64,000 nt of DNA from assembly GCF_000427095.1 (NCBI RefSeq), contig NC_021487.1:932266-996265 (forward strand), in the 5' to 3' direction. Under the pieces are notes generated by a model. It searched no databases. It saw nothing but the letters and a program-made list of their open reading frames with translations, and was not told where the DNA came from. Both the position numbers and the translations under genes were made by a program. Position 1 is the first letter of the stretch, and each line of letters begins with the position of its first letter. Below, piece by piece: positions 44,366 to 53,769 of the stretch. This DNA comes from Chthonomonas calidirosea T49 (lineage in GTDB: Bacteria; Armatimonadota; Chthonomonadetes; Chthonomonadales; Chthonomonadaceae).

Positions 44366-45933
44366 TACGCAATGTGCTAGCAGCTCTTACAGACCAACCC
44401 CTGCTCGTGCGCGAGATGCGCACACGTATGCGAGGAACGCGCGCCTACTGGACTCTATTTGGCTATCTGCTGATCCTTGTGCTGTTTGTGCTCTTCACCT
44501 ACTGGGGGCTTCTCATTCGACTCAACTCGCCAACAACAGGCCATCTACGCGCCGCCCACGAAATGAGTAACAGCATCTTTAACACCACCATTGCCGTGCA
44601 GTTCTTCCTGATTCTCTTTATTATTCCGGCCATTACCAGCAGCTCCATCGCGCAAGAAAAAGAGCAGCAGTCCCTCGACCTGCTGCTAGTCACCCCTCTC
44701 TCACGCGCCCGCATTGTCTACGGCAAGCTGCTCTCCTCCACCGCCTTTGTCTTGCTGATGATCGCCACGAGCCTGCCGATCGTTTCCATCTGCTTCCTAT
44801 TTGGCGGTGTCTCCAGCCTACGCGTGGCAACCTACTACATTTTTCTGATCAGCTTTAGCCTCCTTAGCAGCGCCTTAGGGCTGATGTGGTCTTCCCTTAC
44901 AAAAACCTCGGCGCAGGCGGCTATTTTCACCTATCTTTCAGCCATTCCGATCAGCATTTATAGCTTTTTTTATGTGACCACCTACACCGTTGCCATTTTC
45001 GTCACCAGCAATGAGTCCATGCTTTTTAAATTTGCCCTCGAATACCTCTTCATCGTCTCTATACCCGCATCCCTCTGCATGAATGCGGTTACCCTGTCAC
45101 GACTCTATGCAGAACCGGCCGATCATGCTGGCTGGCCACGCCTCCTTTTTCTTTTACTGAACCTCCTCTTCATCGTATCTATCGCATGGATGTTGCAACA
45201 TTGGCCAAACTTACCCATCGTCTCTCCCTTCGCTATCAGCTCAAGTCCCCTCCAAAACAACTCCAACGTTCTGTCTACGTTGCTACAAAAGCTTTTTAAT
45301 CGATTCACCGGCATCTGGTGTGCTTATCTTTTGATTCTCGTTCCCTGCTGTGCAACCAGCGCGCTCTATCCTGAAGATATCGCGAAGCTTGGCTTCGGCC
45401 GCTATCTCCTTTCCGGTTGGACATGGCGCGGCCTTCGACGTGCCTATCCAGCATCGGGCACAGCCTATGTCACCATTTTAACCCTCCTGGCCTTCCTTAC
45501 AATCTGTCTCTGTCTTAGTTGGGTGTATGGACTTCACAATGTGATAGACGCAGCGTTTGGGCCGTCATCGTCTTTTTTAGCGCTCTTGGGGCTTACCTTC
45601 GCCTACATCTTTGGCCTCTCGTTCGTGTGCCTGTTTCTCTCATTCTATGTACAACGAATTGCCATTCTAGCGATATGGTTGTTCTTTGGCATTCCCTGGC
45701 TGCTGCCTTTTTCTGGCTTGCGCGAGGCCATTCTACAGCTCTTGCCAAGCTACCTCATCTTCGAAAATCTCCGCACTCTCGACCCGAACACCCTCCTCAA
45801 CATCGCCACCGCTTGGGTTCTCATTGGCGTTGTCTCTTTCACGCTCTGCCTGCTCGTCCTACGTAGGCATCGAATCGCTCAAAAATCTGACTTTCTGACC
45901 TTGTCGGAGGTTCCTCATGAGCCTACAAGCTAA
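44362..45933 (+). CDS. ABC-2 type transporter permease, long form
   Basis: A 523-residue membrane protein with about 12 hydrophobic segments. After the first helix it carries SSIAQEKEQQSLDLLLVTPL, the same signature loop as the shorter permease upstream. I place the start at the ATG at 44362 (MIRNVLAALTDQ), overlapping the ATPase stop by ATGA; the frame is open further upstream but that part lies inside the ATPase gene. The doubled length suggests two fused permease halves or an added C-terminal membrane domain. It overlaps the next gene by 17 bases. Confidence 0.85.
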   Translation: MIRNVLAALTDQPLLVREMRTRMRGTRAYWTLFGYLLILVLFVLFTYWGLLIRLNSPTTGHLRAAHEMSNSIFNTTIAVQFFLILFIIPAITSSSIAQEKEQQSLDLLLVTPLSRARIVYGKLLSSTAFVLLMIATSLPIVSICFLFGGVSSLRVATYYIFLISFSLLSSALGLMWSSLTKTSAQAAIFTYLSAIPISIYSFFYVTTYTVAIFVTSNESMLFKFALEYLFIVSIPASLCMNAVTLSRLYAEPADHAGWPRLLFLLLNLLFIVSIAWMLQHWPNLPIVSPFAISSSPLQNNSNVLSTLLQKLFNRFTGIWCAYLLILVPCCATSALYPEDIAKLGFGRYLLSGWTWRGLRRAYPASGTAYVTILTLLAFLTICLCLSWVYGLHNVIDAAFGPSSSFLALLGLTFAYIFGLSFVCLFLSFYVQRIAILAIWLFFGIPWLLPFSGLREAILQLLPSYLIFENLRTLDPNTLLNIATAWVLIGVVSFTLCLLVLRRHRIAQKSDFLTLSEVPHEPTS

Positions 45934-47776
45934 TCTCTCTCCGCGATACGTTCCTTCACCGCTTAACGTGCTTCTTCGCAGAGCCACGTTGCGTATACGG
46001 GCGGCACGGCTGCTCCGCTTCGGCACAGCCGGGCTCTGCGCGGGCAGCTGGCTCGCCGTTCTCTTGTTAGGTGCTAGTAAACTTCGTCTGCTTCCGCCCG
46101 TACTCTGGCTGGAGTTCGGCCCTATTCTTCTCGGTCTGTTCATTGGCGCCGCGGTTGCTCTGCTACCTCGCCTCTCTACTCTCTCCGTGGCGCGCCTTAC
46201 CGAGCAGCGCGCCGACCTCAAAGAGCGGCTCAGCAGCGCCATCGCGCTCGAAACCTCCGACAGCATGTCGCCCTTCTACCCCGCGCTGCGTGACGATGCC
46301 GAGCGCCACGCCGCCAGTGTCGATCTGAAAGCTATCTATCCGCTGCGCATTCCTCGCACGTTTTGGCTTAGCCTGCTGGCTTTGGCTCTGTTGGCCGGTG
46401 TCACTCTATTGCCGTCCCTTCCGCTCTTTTGGTCAAAGGAGAAAAAAGCCGAGATGAACGAGGTGAAGAAGGAGGGCGTTCGCATTGTGCGCCTGGCACA
46501 ACAGGCAGAAAAAGAGGCCACCCAAAAGCATCTGCCGATGACCAAGCAGGCCGCAGAGGAGCTGAAAAAGCTGGGGACGAAGATGCGCGAGGGCAAGTTG
46601 GACAAAGTCCATGCCATGGTGGCCATGAATAAGCTCACTCAAAAGCTGGCTGAGCAGCAGCGTCGACTGGCCGCTCAGAAGCAGAACGCCGCCCAAGCGC
46701 AGCAGGCCGCACAGCAGCTGAAGCAGTCACTGCAAAAACTAGATAAGCAGCTTCAACAGCGTCAACAAGTTCTGCAACGGATGGCGGCAAACCAACAGAT
46801 GAACCCCAACAACGCCCTCCGCAATGGTCAGCAAGCTCGCCAACAACATGGCGCTCAGAAAAACGGCTTGGACGCCCTTAAGAAGCACGCAGAACAGATG
46901 CAGCAGCTTAAAAAGGAGCTGGCCAGCCTACAAAAAATGCAGCAAGCCCTCCAAGCTATGCAGCAGGCTCTGCAGATGCAGAACAGTCAGGCCATGCAGC
47001 AGGCGATGCAGCAGCTATCGCAACTTGCTCAACAGAGCATGGGAAACCCTCAACTCGCCCAACAGATGGGGCAACAGCTCCAAAGCCTCGCGCAGGCACT
47101 GCAGCTGGCCGGCTTAAATCGCACCGCTCAGCAGCTGGCTCAAATCGCAAAAATGCTCCAGAACGCGCACAGCCTCAACGCAGAGCAGCTGGCATCTCTT
47201 CAAAAGCTCCTCGCCCAAATTGCCAGTATGTGCCTAGGAGAGTGTCAAGCGCAATGGTGGCAGATTAGTCCTCTCGACCAAGAGGCGCTCTTGGCTCTGC
47301 TTGCGGCTTTTCAGAAGAACGGAAAGTTTGGGTTTGGTATTCCTGGGTTAGGCCTTATCCCAGGCGGTATGTCGAACGGGGCGGCCCTTTTCGGCAGCCA
47401 CCGACGCTTCTCCGCCATGAAAGACCCAGGAAAAACCAAAGCGCATCTGCTGATCGCCAACAGCAAAAGCGATAAAATGGGACAAGGGAAATCCGGCTCG
47501 CTGCAAGAGTTTATCCACTACCTGGCCATGCATCCTCACACGCCCAGCCATGCGCCCAACGGCATGATTCTGGGTACACGTACCCAGAAGGGCAACGAAC
47601 TCTCCATCCAGTTTTTAGGTGATCCCGAAGGGGGCGTGGCCTCACAGCCCTACTACCAAGCCCTGATCACAAACCAGCGCCAAGCTGAGAGCGTGCTCAA
47701 CCAAGAGCATGTTCCGGTAACGCTGCGGCAGCAAGTACGCGCCTATTTCGATACCCTCCATGGAGAAGGAAAGTAG
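45917..47776 (+). CDS. Membrane protein with Gln-rich coiled-coil region
   Basis: A 619-residue protein with two or three hydrophobic segments near the N-terminus (about 44-85 and 138-160), resembling DUF4175-like proteins, followed by a long Gln/Lys/Leu-rich coiled coil (about 190-440; many QQ and QAM repeats). The C-terminal 150 residues are globular. In DUF4175-containing operons such proteins accompany MoxR and von Willebrand-type genes, and here a MoxR ATPase gene follows 4 bases after the stop. The role is unknown, possibly assembly of a membrane complex. Low-complexity Gln runs make the middle region prone to variation. Confidence 0.65.
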   Translation: MSLQANLSPRYVPSPLNVLLRRATLRIRAARLLRFGTAGLCAGSWLAVLLLGASKLRLLPPVLWLEFGPILLGLFIGAAVALLPRLSTLSVARLTEQRADLKERLSSAIALETSDSMSPFYPALRDDAERHAASVDLKAIYPLRIPRTFWLSLLALALLAGVTLLPSLPLFWSKEKKAEMNEVKKEGVRIVRLAQQAEKEATQKHLPMTKQAAEELKKLGTKMREGKLDKVHAMVAMNKLTQKLAEQQRRLAAQKQNAAQAQQAAQQLKQSLQKLDKQLQQRQQVLQRMAANQQMNPNNALRNGQQARQQHGAQKNGLDALKKHAEQMQQLKKELASLQKMQQALQAMQQALQMQNSQAMQQAMQQLSQLAQQSMGNPQLAQQMGQQLQSLAQALQLAGLNRTAQQLAQIAKMLQNAHSLNAEQLASLQKLLAQIASMCLGECQAQWWQISPLDQEALLALLAAFQKNGKFGFGIPGLGLIPGGMSNGAALFGSHRRFSAMKDPGKTKAHLLIANSKSDKMGQGKSGSLQEFIHYLAMHPHTPSHAPNGMILGTRTQKGNELSIQFLGDPEGGVASQPYYQALITNQRQAESVLNQEHVPVTLRQQVRAYFDTLHGEGK

Positions 47777-47780
47777 AACG

Positions 47781-48788
47781 ATGTCGGATATTACACAGCA
47801 AGTGGAACAGTTTCAACATGCTTTTGATGAGATACGCACCGAGATCGGACGGGTTATCGTCGGCAACAAGGAGATCGTAGAGGGCGCGCTTATATGCCTC
47901 TTCATGGGCGGGCATGCGCTCCTTGAAGGGGTGCCTGGCCTTGGAAAAACCCTCTTGGTACGCACCCTCGCCGAAACCGTACGCTTGAAGTTTAACCGAA
48001 TTCAGTTCACCCCCGACCTCATGCCTGCCGACATCACCGGCACGACCATCCTCTCAGAAACCCCCGATGGGAAACGGGAATTCCGCTTTCAGCCTGGCCC
48101 CGTATTTGCCAATGTGCTCCTCGCCGATGAGATCAACCGGGCGACCCCCAAAACCCAGTCCGCTCTGTTAGAGGCCATGCAAGAGCGTTCCGTTACCGTT
48201 GGCGGCGTCGTTCACAAACTTGAGGAGCCGTTCCTCGTGCTGGCCACTCAAAATCCTATCGAGATGGAAGGAACCTACCCTCTGCCGGAAGCACAACTGG
48301 ATCGCTTCCTTTTTAAACTGCTGGTCTATCCGCCCAACTTCGAGGAGCTTTCGGCCATTGTAGACCGCACAACCGGCGAGAAAACAGAGACGGTACGCCC
48401 TGTGCTTGACGGGCCCACCATTCTACAGTGGCGCCAGTTAGCACGCGCTGTGCCCATTGCCCCCAACGTGCAAGAGTTCGCACTACGCCTTATTCTCGGC
48501 ACTCATCCCACGAACGACGAGGCCCCTCGCATGGTGAAGCAGTTCGTGCGATTCGGCTCTAGCCCCCGTGGCGCGCAAGCGCTGATTCTGGCCTCTAAAA
48601 TTCGTGCGCTCACCAAAGGGCGCTATAACGTGGCCATAGAGGATATCGTTGAGATAGCAAAACCGGCTCTTCGACATCGCATCCTTCTTAACTTCGAAGG
48701 TCAGGCCGAGGGCATTGTGACGGATAGCATCATTGAGGAACTGATTGCCCATACTCAAGAGGCCTTGAAAATCTCGGTAGGCGTCTGA
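47781..48788 (+). CDS. MoxR-family AAA+ ATPase
   Basis: A 335-residue AAA+ chaperone-like ATPase of the MoxR type. Walker A is EGVPGLGKTLLVRTLAE, Walker B is LLADEINRATPKTQSALLEA, and sensor and GTQNPIE-like motif appear as LATQNPIEMEGTYPLPEAQL. MoxR proteins help fold or activate partner complexes, often with von Willebrand A or DUF58 proteins; none of those is visible downstream here. The ATG at 47781 (MSDITQQVE) is preceded by GGAGAAGGAAAG; an upstream in-frame ATG at 47760 lies within that site. It is the last gene of the operon that starts at 40262. Confidence 0.9.
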   Translation: MSDITQQVEQFQHAFDEIRTEIGRVIVGNKEIVEGALICLFMGGHALLEGVPGLGKTLLVRTLAETVRLKFNRIQFTPDLMPADITGTTILSETPDGKREFRFQPGPVFANVLLADEINRATPKTQSALLEAMQERSVTVGGVVHKLEEPFLVLATQNPIEMEGTYPLPEAQLDRFLFKLLVYPPNFEELSAIVDRTTGEKTETVRPVLDGPTILQWRQLARAVPIAPNVQEFALRLILGTHPTNDEAPRMVKQFVRFGSSPRGAQALILASKIRALTKGRYNVAIEDIVEIAKPALRHRILLNFEGQAEGIVTDSIIEELIAHTQEALKISVGV

Positions 48789-48823
48789 AACGCCTCTTTT
48801 CGACGTCCTCCTAGGAATTAGAG

Positions 48824-48829
48824 TATAAT
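48824..48829 (+). promoter_or_regulatory. -10 box of the SRP RNA gene
   Basis: A perfect TATAAT lies about 20 bases upstream of the first paired base of the SRP RNA, a fitting distance. A TTCGAC at 48799 could serve as -35 but its 19-base spacing is long. Confidence 0.5.
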
Positions 48830-48850
48830 AAGTGTGTCTACGTTCTGACA

Positions 48851-48978
48851 GCGCAGGGCGTTGAGAGCCGGGCCAGCTGCACAGGTAGGCAATCGAACCA
48901 GGTCAGGTTCGGAAGAAAGCAGCCTTAAGATTAGCCTGCCCGGTGCGGCCTGTTCACCCGGCTCTGAGCGCCCTGTGC
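48851..48978 (+). ncRNA. ffs: Signal recognition particle RNA, small bacterial type (4.5S)
   Basis: The conserved apical part GGTCAGGTTCGGAAGAAAGC (48901-48920) followed by AGCC is the Ffh-binding domain. The ends pair over 10 bases (GCGCAGGGCG with CGCCCTGTGC) and the stem continues with GAGAGCCGGG against CCCGGCTCT. The molecule targets nascent membrane and secreted proteins to the translocon with Ffh. Its place just before dnaX is the same as in Firmicutes. The exact ends are inferred from pairing and could differ by some bases. Confidence 0.93.
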
Positions 48979-49017
48979 CCTTTCCAGTGCCTACTGTGGG
49001 GATAGGATGGGTGCCCT

Positions 49018-50919
49018 ATGGCCTACGTTGCGCTCTATCGCAAATACAGGTCGCAAAATTTTGAGGAACTGATGGGGCAAGATGCCGTCACAACGACCCT
49101 CCGTAACGCCATCGCCACGAAACGATTTGGGCATGCCTATCTCTTCTACGGCGCGCGCGGATGCGGAAAAACCTCCACAGCCCGTCTATTCGCCCGTGCC
49201 CTGAACTGCGAAAAGGGTCCAACCCCCAACCCCTGCGGAACCTGCCGATTCTGCGTGGCCATTCGCGAAGGAACCTGTCTCGATGTCGTCGAGATGGATG
49301 CCGCCTCGGAAACGGGCATTGACGACGTTCGTGAAAAGGTCATTGAAAACGTGCAGTACGCCCCAACCGAGGCGCGCTATAAAGTTTACATCATTGACGA
49401 AGTGCACGATCTCTCGGCTAAAGCCTTTGATGCCCTCCTAAAGACCCTCGAAGAGCCCCCCGCTCACGTCGTGTTCATTCTCGCGACCACCGAGTTTCAT
49501 AAAGTACCGATCACGATCCGCTCTCGCTGTCAATGCTTCCAGTTCCGACGCGGCAGCCTACAAGACCTTGGTACCGCCATTGAGCGTGTGGCGAAAGCCG
49601 AGGGGTTTCAAATTGAGCGGGATGCCGTCTACCAAATTGCTCGCGCGGCCGAAGGCTCCTGGCGCGATGCGCTCTCCCTCCTCGAGCAGATCATGGCCTA
49701 TTCCGAAGGAACCATCACCGCACAGACCGTGCAGCAGGCCATTGGCGCAGTGGACTTCCATACGCTCGCCCATGTTACACAGGTGCTCGTTACAGAAGAC
49801 CTCGGCGCCGTTTTCAGCCTAGCCGGTGAGCTGCTGGAGGGAGGTGCGGATGCACGTCAGCTGCTTGCTTCTCTTCAGGGGCATCTGCGTGACTTGGCCG
49901 TTCTCGCGGCAGGCGCTAAACAGGCTGCACTGCAGGAGATGGGCGAAGAAAGGGTAAAATGGTTAGAGCCGCAAGCCAGCCTCTTCTCCACCAATACCCT
50001 CCTCGAGATGATGCGCGTGCTGGCCGAGGCGGAACAAGAGGTGCGATTCAGCAATCATCATCGTTGGATCATTGAGCGCGCGTTCGCAACCCTCCATCGG
50101 CTTGCACGGGAATCGCTTTCTACAGCGTCTGGTCCACAATCCGCGCCAGCCGAACCCGTCAGCACAAAAGAACCCGCTCCTTCTAGGTCAAGCCTTCCCC
50201 CAACCTCCGCAACGGCTACCCCTGTGCCAAAACCGACGTCGCTTGGCACCCCTCAAACCCCATCGGAAAAAACATCACCTGCCGATGAGTCCGCGGAGGC
50301 GCCATCTTCCGAGCCATCGCCCAAGACCGAGGCCTCCGACCCTCGCTTTGCCGAAGAGATAAGCCTTGAGGTCATTCGCCGTGCTTGGCCAACGGTCGTG
50401 GAGCGATTCGGGAAAACAAGCCCGGCCGGCAAAGCCTTTCTCGAAAAAGGGGAAGTGATTGACCTGCAAGGCCATCAGGTGGTGCTCGCTTTCAAGGACG
50501 ACTTCGCCAGAGAGCGCATACACACCAAAGGGCGCGACCTGCTCATCAAAAAGATCAACGAGGTGTTGCGCACACAGGGAATTCAGGTCGTCTGCATTCC
50601 CTCATCAGAGCAGACTTCCCTTCCCACAGCACGAGCGCAGTCGCCATCGCCTTCTACCCTATCGCTCGCGCCCTCACTGCAACCGGGAGCACCTCGTTCG
50701 CCCTTAGAGCACACCGCTCCTTCGGCTGAAACACCTGCCCAAACACCCCCAGCGGAAACGAGCGAGGTGTTGGCCACACCCCCCGATCCAAAACCAGAGA
50801 CCGACCCTTTCCTCGCGGAAGTCTGCAAAGTTTTTCCCGTCGTTGAAGTAAAAGAGGAGCCGTTAACTCGTAACGGAAAACAGAACCCTAACGCTACACA
50901 AGGAGACCAAGAATCATGA
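49018..50919 (+). CDS. dnaX: DNA polymerase III subunits gamma/tau
   Basis: A 633-residue clamp-loader ATPase. Walker A is YGARGCGKTST (about 44-54), zinc ligands C64, C73, C76 and C79 follow, Walker B is YIIDEVHDL, and the SRC motif is SRCQCFQFRRG. A Pro/Ser/Thr-rich linker (about 365-440) leads to the tau C-terminal domain (LEVIRRAWPTVVERFGKTSP). In the linker, an A6 run (50267-50272) lies just before a -1-frame TGA (50286-50288). A -1 slip there would give a form of about 423 residues, similar in size to the gamma subunit of other bacteria. The stop overlaps the next start by ATGA. Confidence 0.95.
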   Translation: MAYVALYRKYRSQNFEELMGQDAVTTTLRNAIATKRFGHAYLFYGARGCGKTSTARLFARALNCEKGPTPNPCGTCRFCVAIREGTCLDVVEMDAASETGIDDVREKVIENVQYAPTEARYKVYIIDEVHDLSAKAFDALLKTLEEPPAHVVFILATTEFHKVPITIRSRCQCFQFRRGSLQDLGTAIERVAKAEGFQIERDAVYQIARAAEGSWRDALSLLEQIMAYSEGTITAQTVQQAIGAVDFHTLAHVTQVLVTEDLGAVFSLAGELLEGGADARQLLASLQGHLRDLAVLAAGAKQAALQEMGEERVKWLEPQASLFSTNTLLEMMRVLAEAEQEVRFSNHHRWIIERAFATLHRLARESLSTASGPQSAPAEPVSTKEPAPSRSSLPPTSATATPVPKPTSLGTPQTPSEKTSPADESAEAPSSEPSPKTEASDPRFAEEISLEVIRRAWPTVVERFGKTSPAGKAFLEKGEVIDLQGHQVVLAFKDDFARERIHTKGRDLLIKKINEVLRTQGIQVVCIPSSEQTSLPTARAQSPSPSTLSLAPSLQPGAPRSPLEHTAPSAETPAQTPPAETSEVLATPPDPKPETDPFLAEVCKVFPVVEVKEEPLTRNGKQNPNATQGDQES

Positions 50920-51272
50920 CTCGTTTTGGTGGATTGCCGGGTGGCTTTGGCATGGGCGATTTTCAAAAGCTGATGCAACAGGCCAAGCAGATGCAAGAGA
51001 ATGTAGAAAAGATGCAGGAGGAGCTGAAGAACGCTCAGTTTTCCGCCGAAGCCGGCGGGGGCATGGTCACTGTGACCGTCAACGGCTATGGGCATCTCGT
51101 TGGAGTGAAAATTAAACCCGACGTCCTCCAGATGGGCGACGTGGAGCTGCTTGAAGACCTCATTGTTACCGCCAGCAAGGAGGCCGCTCAACTCGCTCAA
51201 AACGAACAAGAGGCCCGCGCCCAAGAGATTACCGGAGCACTCGGCTCTATTCCACCAGGACTGCTAGGTTAA
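50916..51272 (+). CDS. ybaB: YbaB/EbfC-family nucleoid-associated protein
   Basis: A 118-residue DNA-binding protein of the YbaB/EbfC family, with a Gly-rich start, FQKLMQQAKQMQENVEKMQE and MVTVTVNGYGHLVGVKI. It binds DNA as a dimer. It lies between dnaX and recR, as in most bacteria, and overlaps the dnaX stop by 4 bases. Confidence 0.93.
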   Translation: MTRFGGLPGGFGMGDFQKLMQQAKQMQENVEKMQEELKNAQFSAEAGGGMVTVTVNGYGHLVGVKIKPDVLQMGDVELLEDLIVTASKEAAQLAQNEQEARAQEITGALGSIPPGLLG

Positions 51273-51279
51273 GAGACGG

Positions 51280-51876
51280 ATGCTGCACTACCCAAAACCA
51301 CTTGCAAAGCTTGTGGCTGAGTTAGAGCGTTTGCCGGGAGTTGGCCCCAAATCGGCGCAACGTATGGCCTTCTACCTTCTGCGCCAGCCGAAGGAAGAGG
51401 CCGCTAAACTTGCAGAAGCCATCTTGCAGGTCAAAGAGACCATTCGCCTTTGCAAAGAGTGCTCGAACTTTACCGATCAAGAGCTTTGTGAAATATGCCG
51501 TGATCCGAAAAGAGACCGCTCTCTGCTTTGCGTCGTTGCCGAAACCCGCGACCTGATCGCCATGGAAAAAACCAACGAGTACAACGGCCTGTACCATGTT
51601 TTGCAGGGGTTGATCTCGCCGATGGATAACATCACCCCGGAAATGTTGCGCATTCGGGAGCTTTTTCCACGCGTGGCCAACGGCGTTCGAGAGGTGATTC
51701 TCGCTTTTAACTCAACGACCGAGGGGCAAACAACGGCACTCTATCTCGCCAGTCGCCTGAAACCGCTTGGGGTCAAGGTAACTCAAATCGCCCATGGACT
51801 GCCGGCAGGAGGGGAGTTGGACTATGCCGACCAGGCAACCCTTATCTCGGCTCTCCAGTGGCGTCGAGAGATCTGA
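51280..51876 (+). CDS. recR: Recombination protein RecR
   Basis: A 198-residue RecR that acts with RecF and RecO in loading RecA at single-strand gaps. The N-terminal helix-hairpin-helix is RLPGVGPKSAQRMAFYLL, the zinc finger is CKECSNFTDQELCEIC, and the Toprim motif starts at SLLCVVAETRDLIAMEK. Length is normal. It follows ybaB by 7 bases. Confidence 0.95.
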   Translation: MLHYPKPLAKLVAELERLPGVGPKSAQRMAFYLLRQPKEEAAKLAEAILQVKETIRLCKECSNFTDQELCEICRDPKRDRSLLCVVAETRDLIAMEKTNEYNGLYHVLQGLISPMDNITPEMLRIRELFPRVANGVREVILAFNSTTEGQTTALYLASRLKPLGVKVTQIAHGLPAGGELDYADQATLISALQWRREI

Positions 51877-51979
51877 GAGTGGCCAATCCTCCTTAACCAC
51901 CTGTGTTTGAACCTACTCTCTTGTTCTAACGTAAGCTAATTTAAAGATGATCGTTCAACAGCGGTTTGGAGGCTATTAC

Positions 51980-53254
51980 ATGGCATTTAACACCATTGAA
52001 GAGGCAATTGAAGACCTGAAGCAGGGTAAGGTGATCATCGTCGTGGACGATGAGGATAGGGAAAACGAAGGAGACTTCGTCGTCGCCGCAGAAAAGTGCA
52101 CCCCAGAGGTGATGAACTTTCTTATCACCTATGGCAAAGGCATTCCTTGTGTGGCCACCACCCGAAAACGGCTTGAAGAGCTGCAGTTGCCCCCAATGGT
52201 GAGCGAAAACACCGCACGTCTCGGCACCGCCATGAGCGTTACCGTGGATGCACGCCACGGCACCACCACCGGCATCTCTGCCTACGATCGCGCCCGCACC
52301 GTGGCCGTTTTCACAGATCCTCACGCCAAACCCTCCGACCTCATGCGCCCAGGCCACATCATCCCCCTACAGGCCGTAGAGGGTGGAGTGCTGCGCCGCG
52401 CAGGGCATACCGAAGCGACCGTAGATCTCTGCCGGTTGGCTGGGTTTCAACCGGTTGGCGTGCTGTGTGAGATCGTCGGCGAGGACGGCAGCATGGCGCG
52501 ACTGCCGGAACTGCAAAGGCTCGCCCAGCGCTTCGATCTCAAGATCATCACCGTAGCCGATCTCATTGCCTTCCGCCGTCGTACCGAACGCCTTGTCCGT
52601 CGCGTGGCCACAACACGACTTCCTACGCAACGCTATGGCGAACTTATTGTTCATGCCTATGAAACCGACTTAGAGCCTACCGCTGTCGTGGCCTTCGTAA
52701 AAGGCGATCTGCAAAGCGTGGAAGCTCCTCTTGTGCGCGTACACTCCTCTTGTGTGACCGGAGACCTTCTCGACTCGCTCCGTTGCGACTGCGGTAGTCA
52801 GCTTCAGCTCGCGCTACAAAAGATCACCGAAGAGGGCTGTGGGGCGCTGATCTACCTCGAACAGGAGGGACGTGGTATTGGGCTGATTAACAAGCTGCGT
52901 GCCTACGAACTGCAGGAAAAAGGGGCTGACACGGTAGAAGCCAACGAGATGCTCGGCTTTAAACCCGACCTGCGCGACTATGGCATCGGTGCACAGGTCA
53001 TGGTAGACCTAGGGCTGAAGAAGATTCGTTTCATGACCAACAACCCGAGAAAAGTGGCTGGGCTAGAAGGGTATGGCCTTTCTATTGTGGAGCACGTCCC
53101 GCTGCGCGTTCCTCCCAACCCACATAACATCGCTTACCTGCGCACTAAGCGCGAGAAGCTCGGCCACATTTTCACCCCGGAAGACCTTGTTCTTCGTGAC
53201 AATACCGCCGAGTCGCCCACGGTTGAGGCGGTTGCAACAAAGGAGGAGAAATAA
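51980..53254 (+). CDS. ribBA: Bifunctional 3,4-dihydroxy-2-butanone-4-phosphate synthase/GTP cyclohydrolase II
   Basis: A 424-residue fusion enzyme that supplies both precursors of riboflavin. The first 200 residues are the RibB part ([48 protein letters not shown]) and the rest is RibA ([20 protein letters not shown] with the zinc cysteines, [27 protein letters not shown]). The ATG at 51980 (MAFNTIEEA) is preceded by GGAGG at 8 bases, better than the in-frame ATG at 51947. It overlaps ribH by one base. There is no room for an FMN riboswitch in the 103-base gap to recR. Confidence 0.95.
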   Translation: MAFNTIEEAIEDLKQGKVIIVVDDEDRENEGDFVVAAEKCTPEVMNFLITYGKGIPCVATTRKRLEELQLPPMVSENTARLGTAMSVTVDARHGTTTGISAYDRARTVAVFTDPHAKPSDLMRPGHIIPLQAVEGGVLRRAGHTEATVDLCRLAGFQPVGVLCEIVGEDGSMARLPELQRLAQRFDLKIITVADLIAFRRRTERLVRRVATTRLPTQRYGELIVHAYETDLEPTAVVAFVKGDLQSVEAPLVRVHSSCVTGDLLDSLRCDCGSQLQLALQKITEEGCGALIYLEQEGRGIGLINKLRAYELQEKGADTVEANEMLGFKPDLRDYGIGAQVMVDLGLKKIRFMTNNPRKVAGLEGYGLSIVEHVPLRVPPNPHNIAYLRTKREKLGHIFTPEDLVLRDNTAESPTVEAVATKEEK

Positions 53255-53769
53255 TGAGCTTGCCACCCACCTATCGCACCATCGAGGGGCACTTGTCCGC
53301 CCAAAACCTGCGAATCGGCATTGTGGTGAGCCGCTTTAATGAGTTTATCACCAAGCAACTTCTGGAGGGAGCGCTCGACACTTTAAAACGGCATGGCGCC
53401 CAAACCGATAAGATCGAGGTCGTGACCGTACCGGGGAGCTTTGAGATATCCTTGGCAGCCCATGCGATGGCACGTACTGGCCGTTTCGATGCCCTTATCG
53501 CCCTCGGATGCATCATACGGGGCGCCACCGATCACTACGAATATGTGGCCTCTTCCGTGGTGAACGGTCTCAATCGCGTGATAGAACGCACCGGCCTACC
53601 GATCGCCTTCGGAATCCTTACCGTGGAGAGTATCGAGCAGGCCATTGAAAGAGCAGGAACGAAAGCGGGTAACAAGGGGGCAGAAGCCGCCCTCGCCGCC
53701 ATTGAAATGGCTAATCTCTTACGTACCATCCTTTCAGAAGGAAGTTCGGGTGAAAGAAAAACGGTATGA
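53254..53769 (+). CDS. ribH: 6,7-dimethyl-8-ribityllumazine synthase
   Basis: A 171-residue lumazine synthase, the next-to-last step of riboflavin synthesis, forming 60-mer or pentamer shells. Motifs are [53 protein letters not shown] and [20 protein letters not shown] with the catalytic His. It starts inside the ribBA stop (TAATG) and overlaps htrA by 4 bases. Confidence 0.95.
   Translation: MSLPPTYRTIEGHLSAQNLRIGIVVSRFNEFITKQLLEGALDTLKRHGAQTDKIEVVTVPGSFEISLAAHAMARTGRFDALIALGCIIRGATDHYEYVASSVVNGLNRVIERTGLPIAFGILTVESIEQAIERAGTKAGNKGAEAALAAIEMANLLRTILSEGSSGERKTV

Noticed and set aside
51877-51979. FMN riboswitch upstream of ribBA
   Set aside because: The gap is about 100 bases and shows none of the conserved RFN-element blocks.
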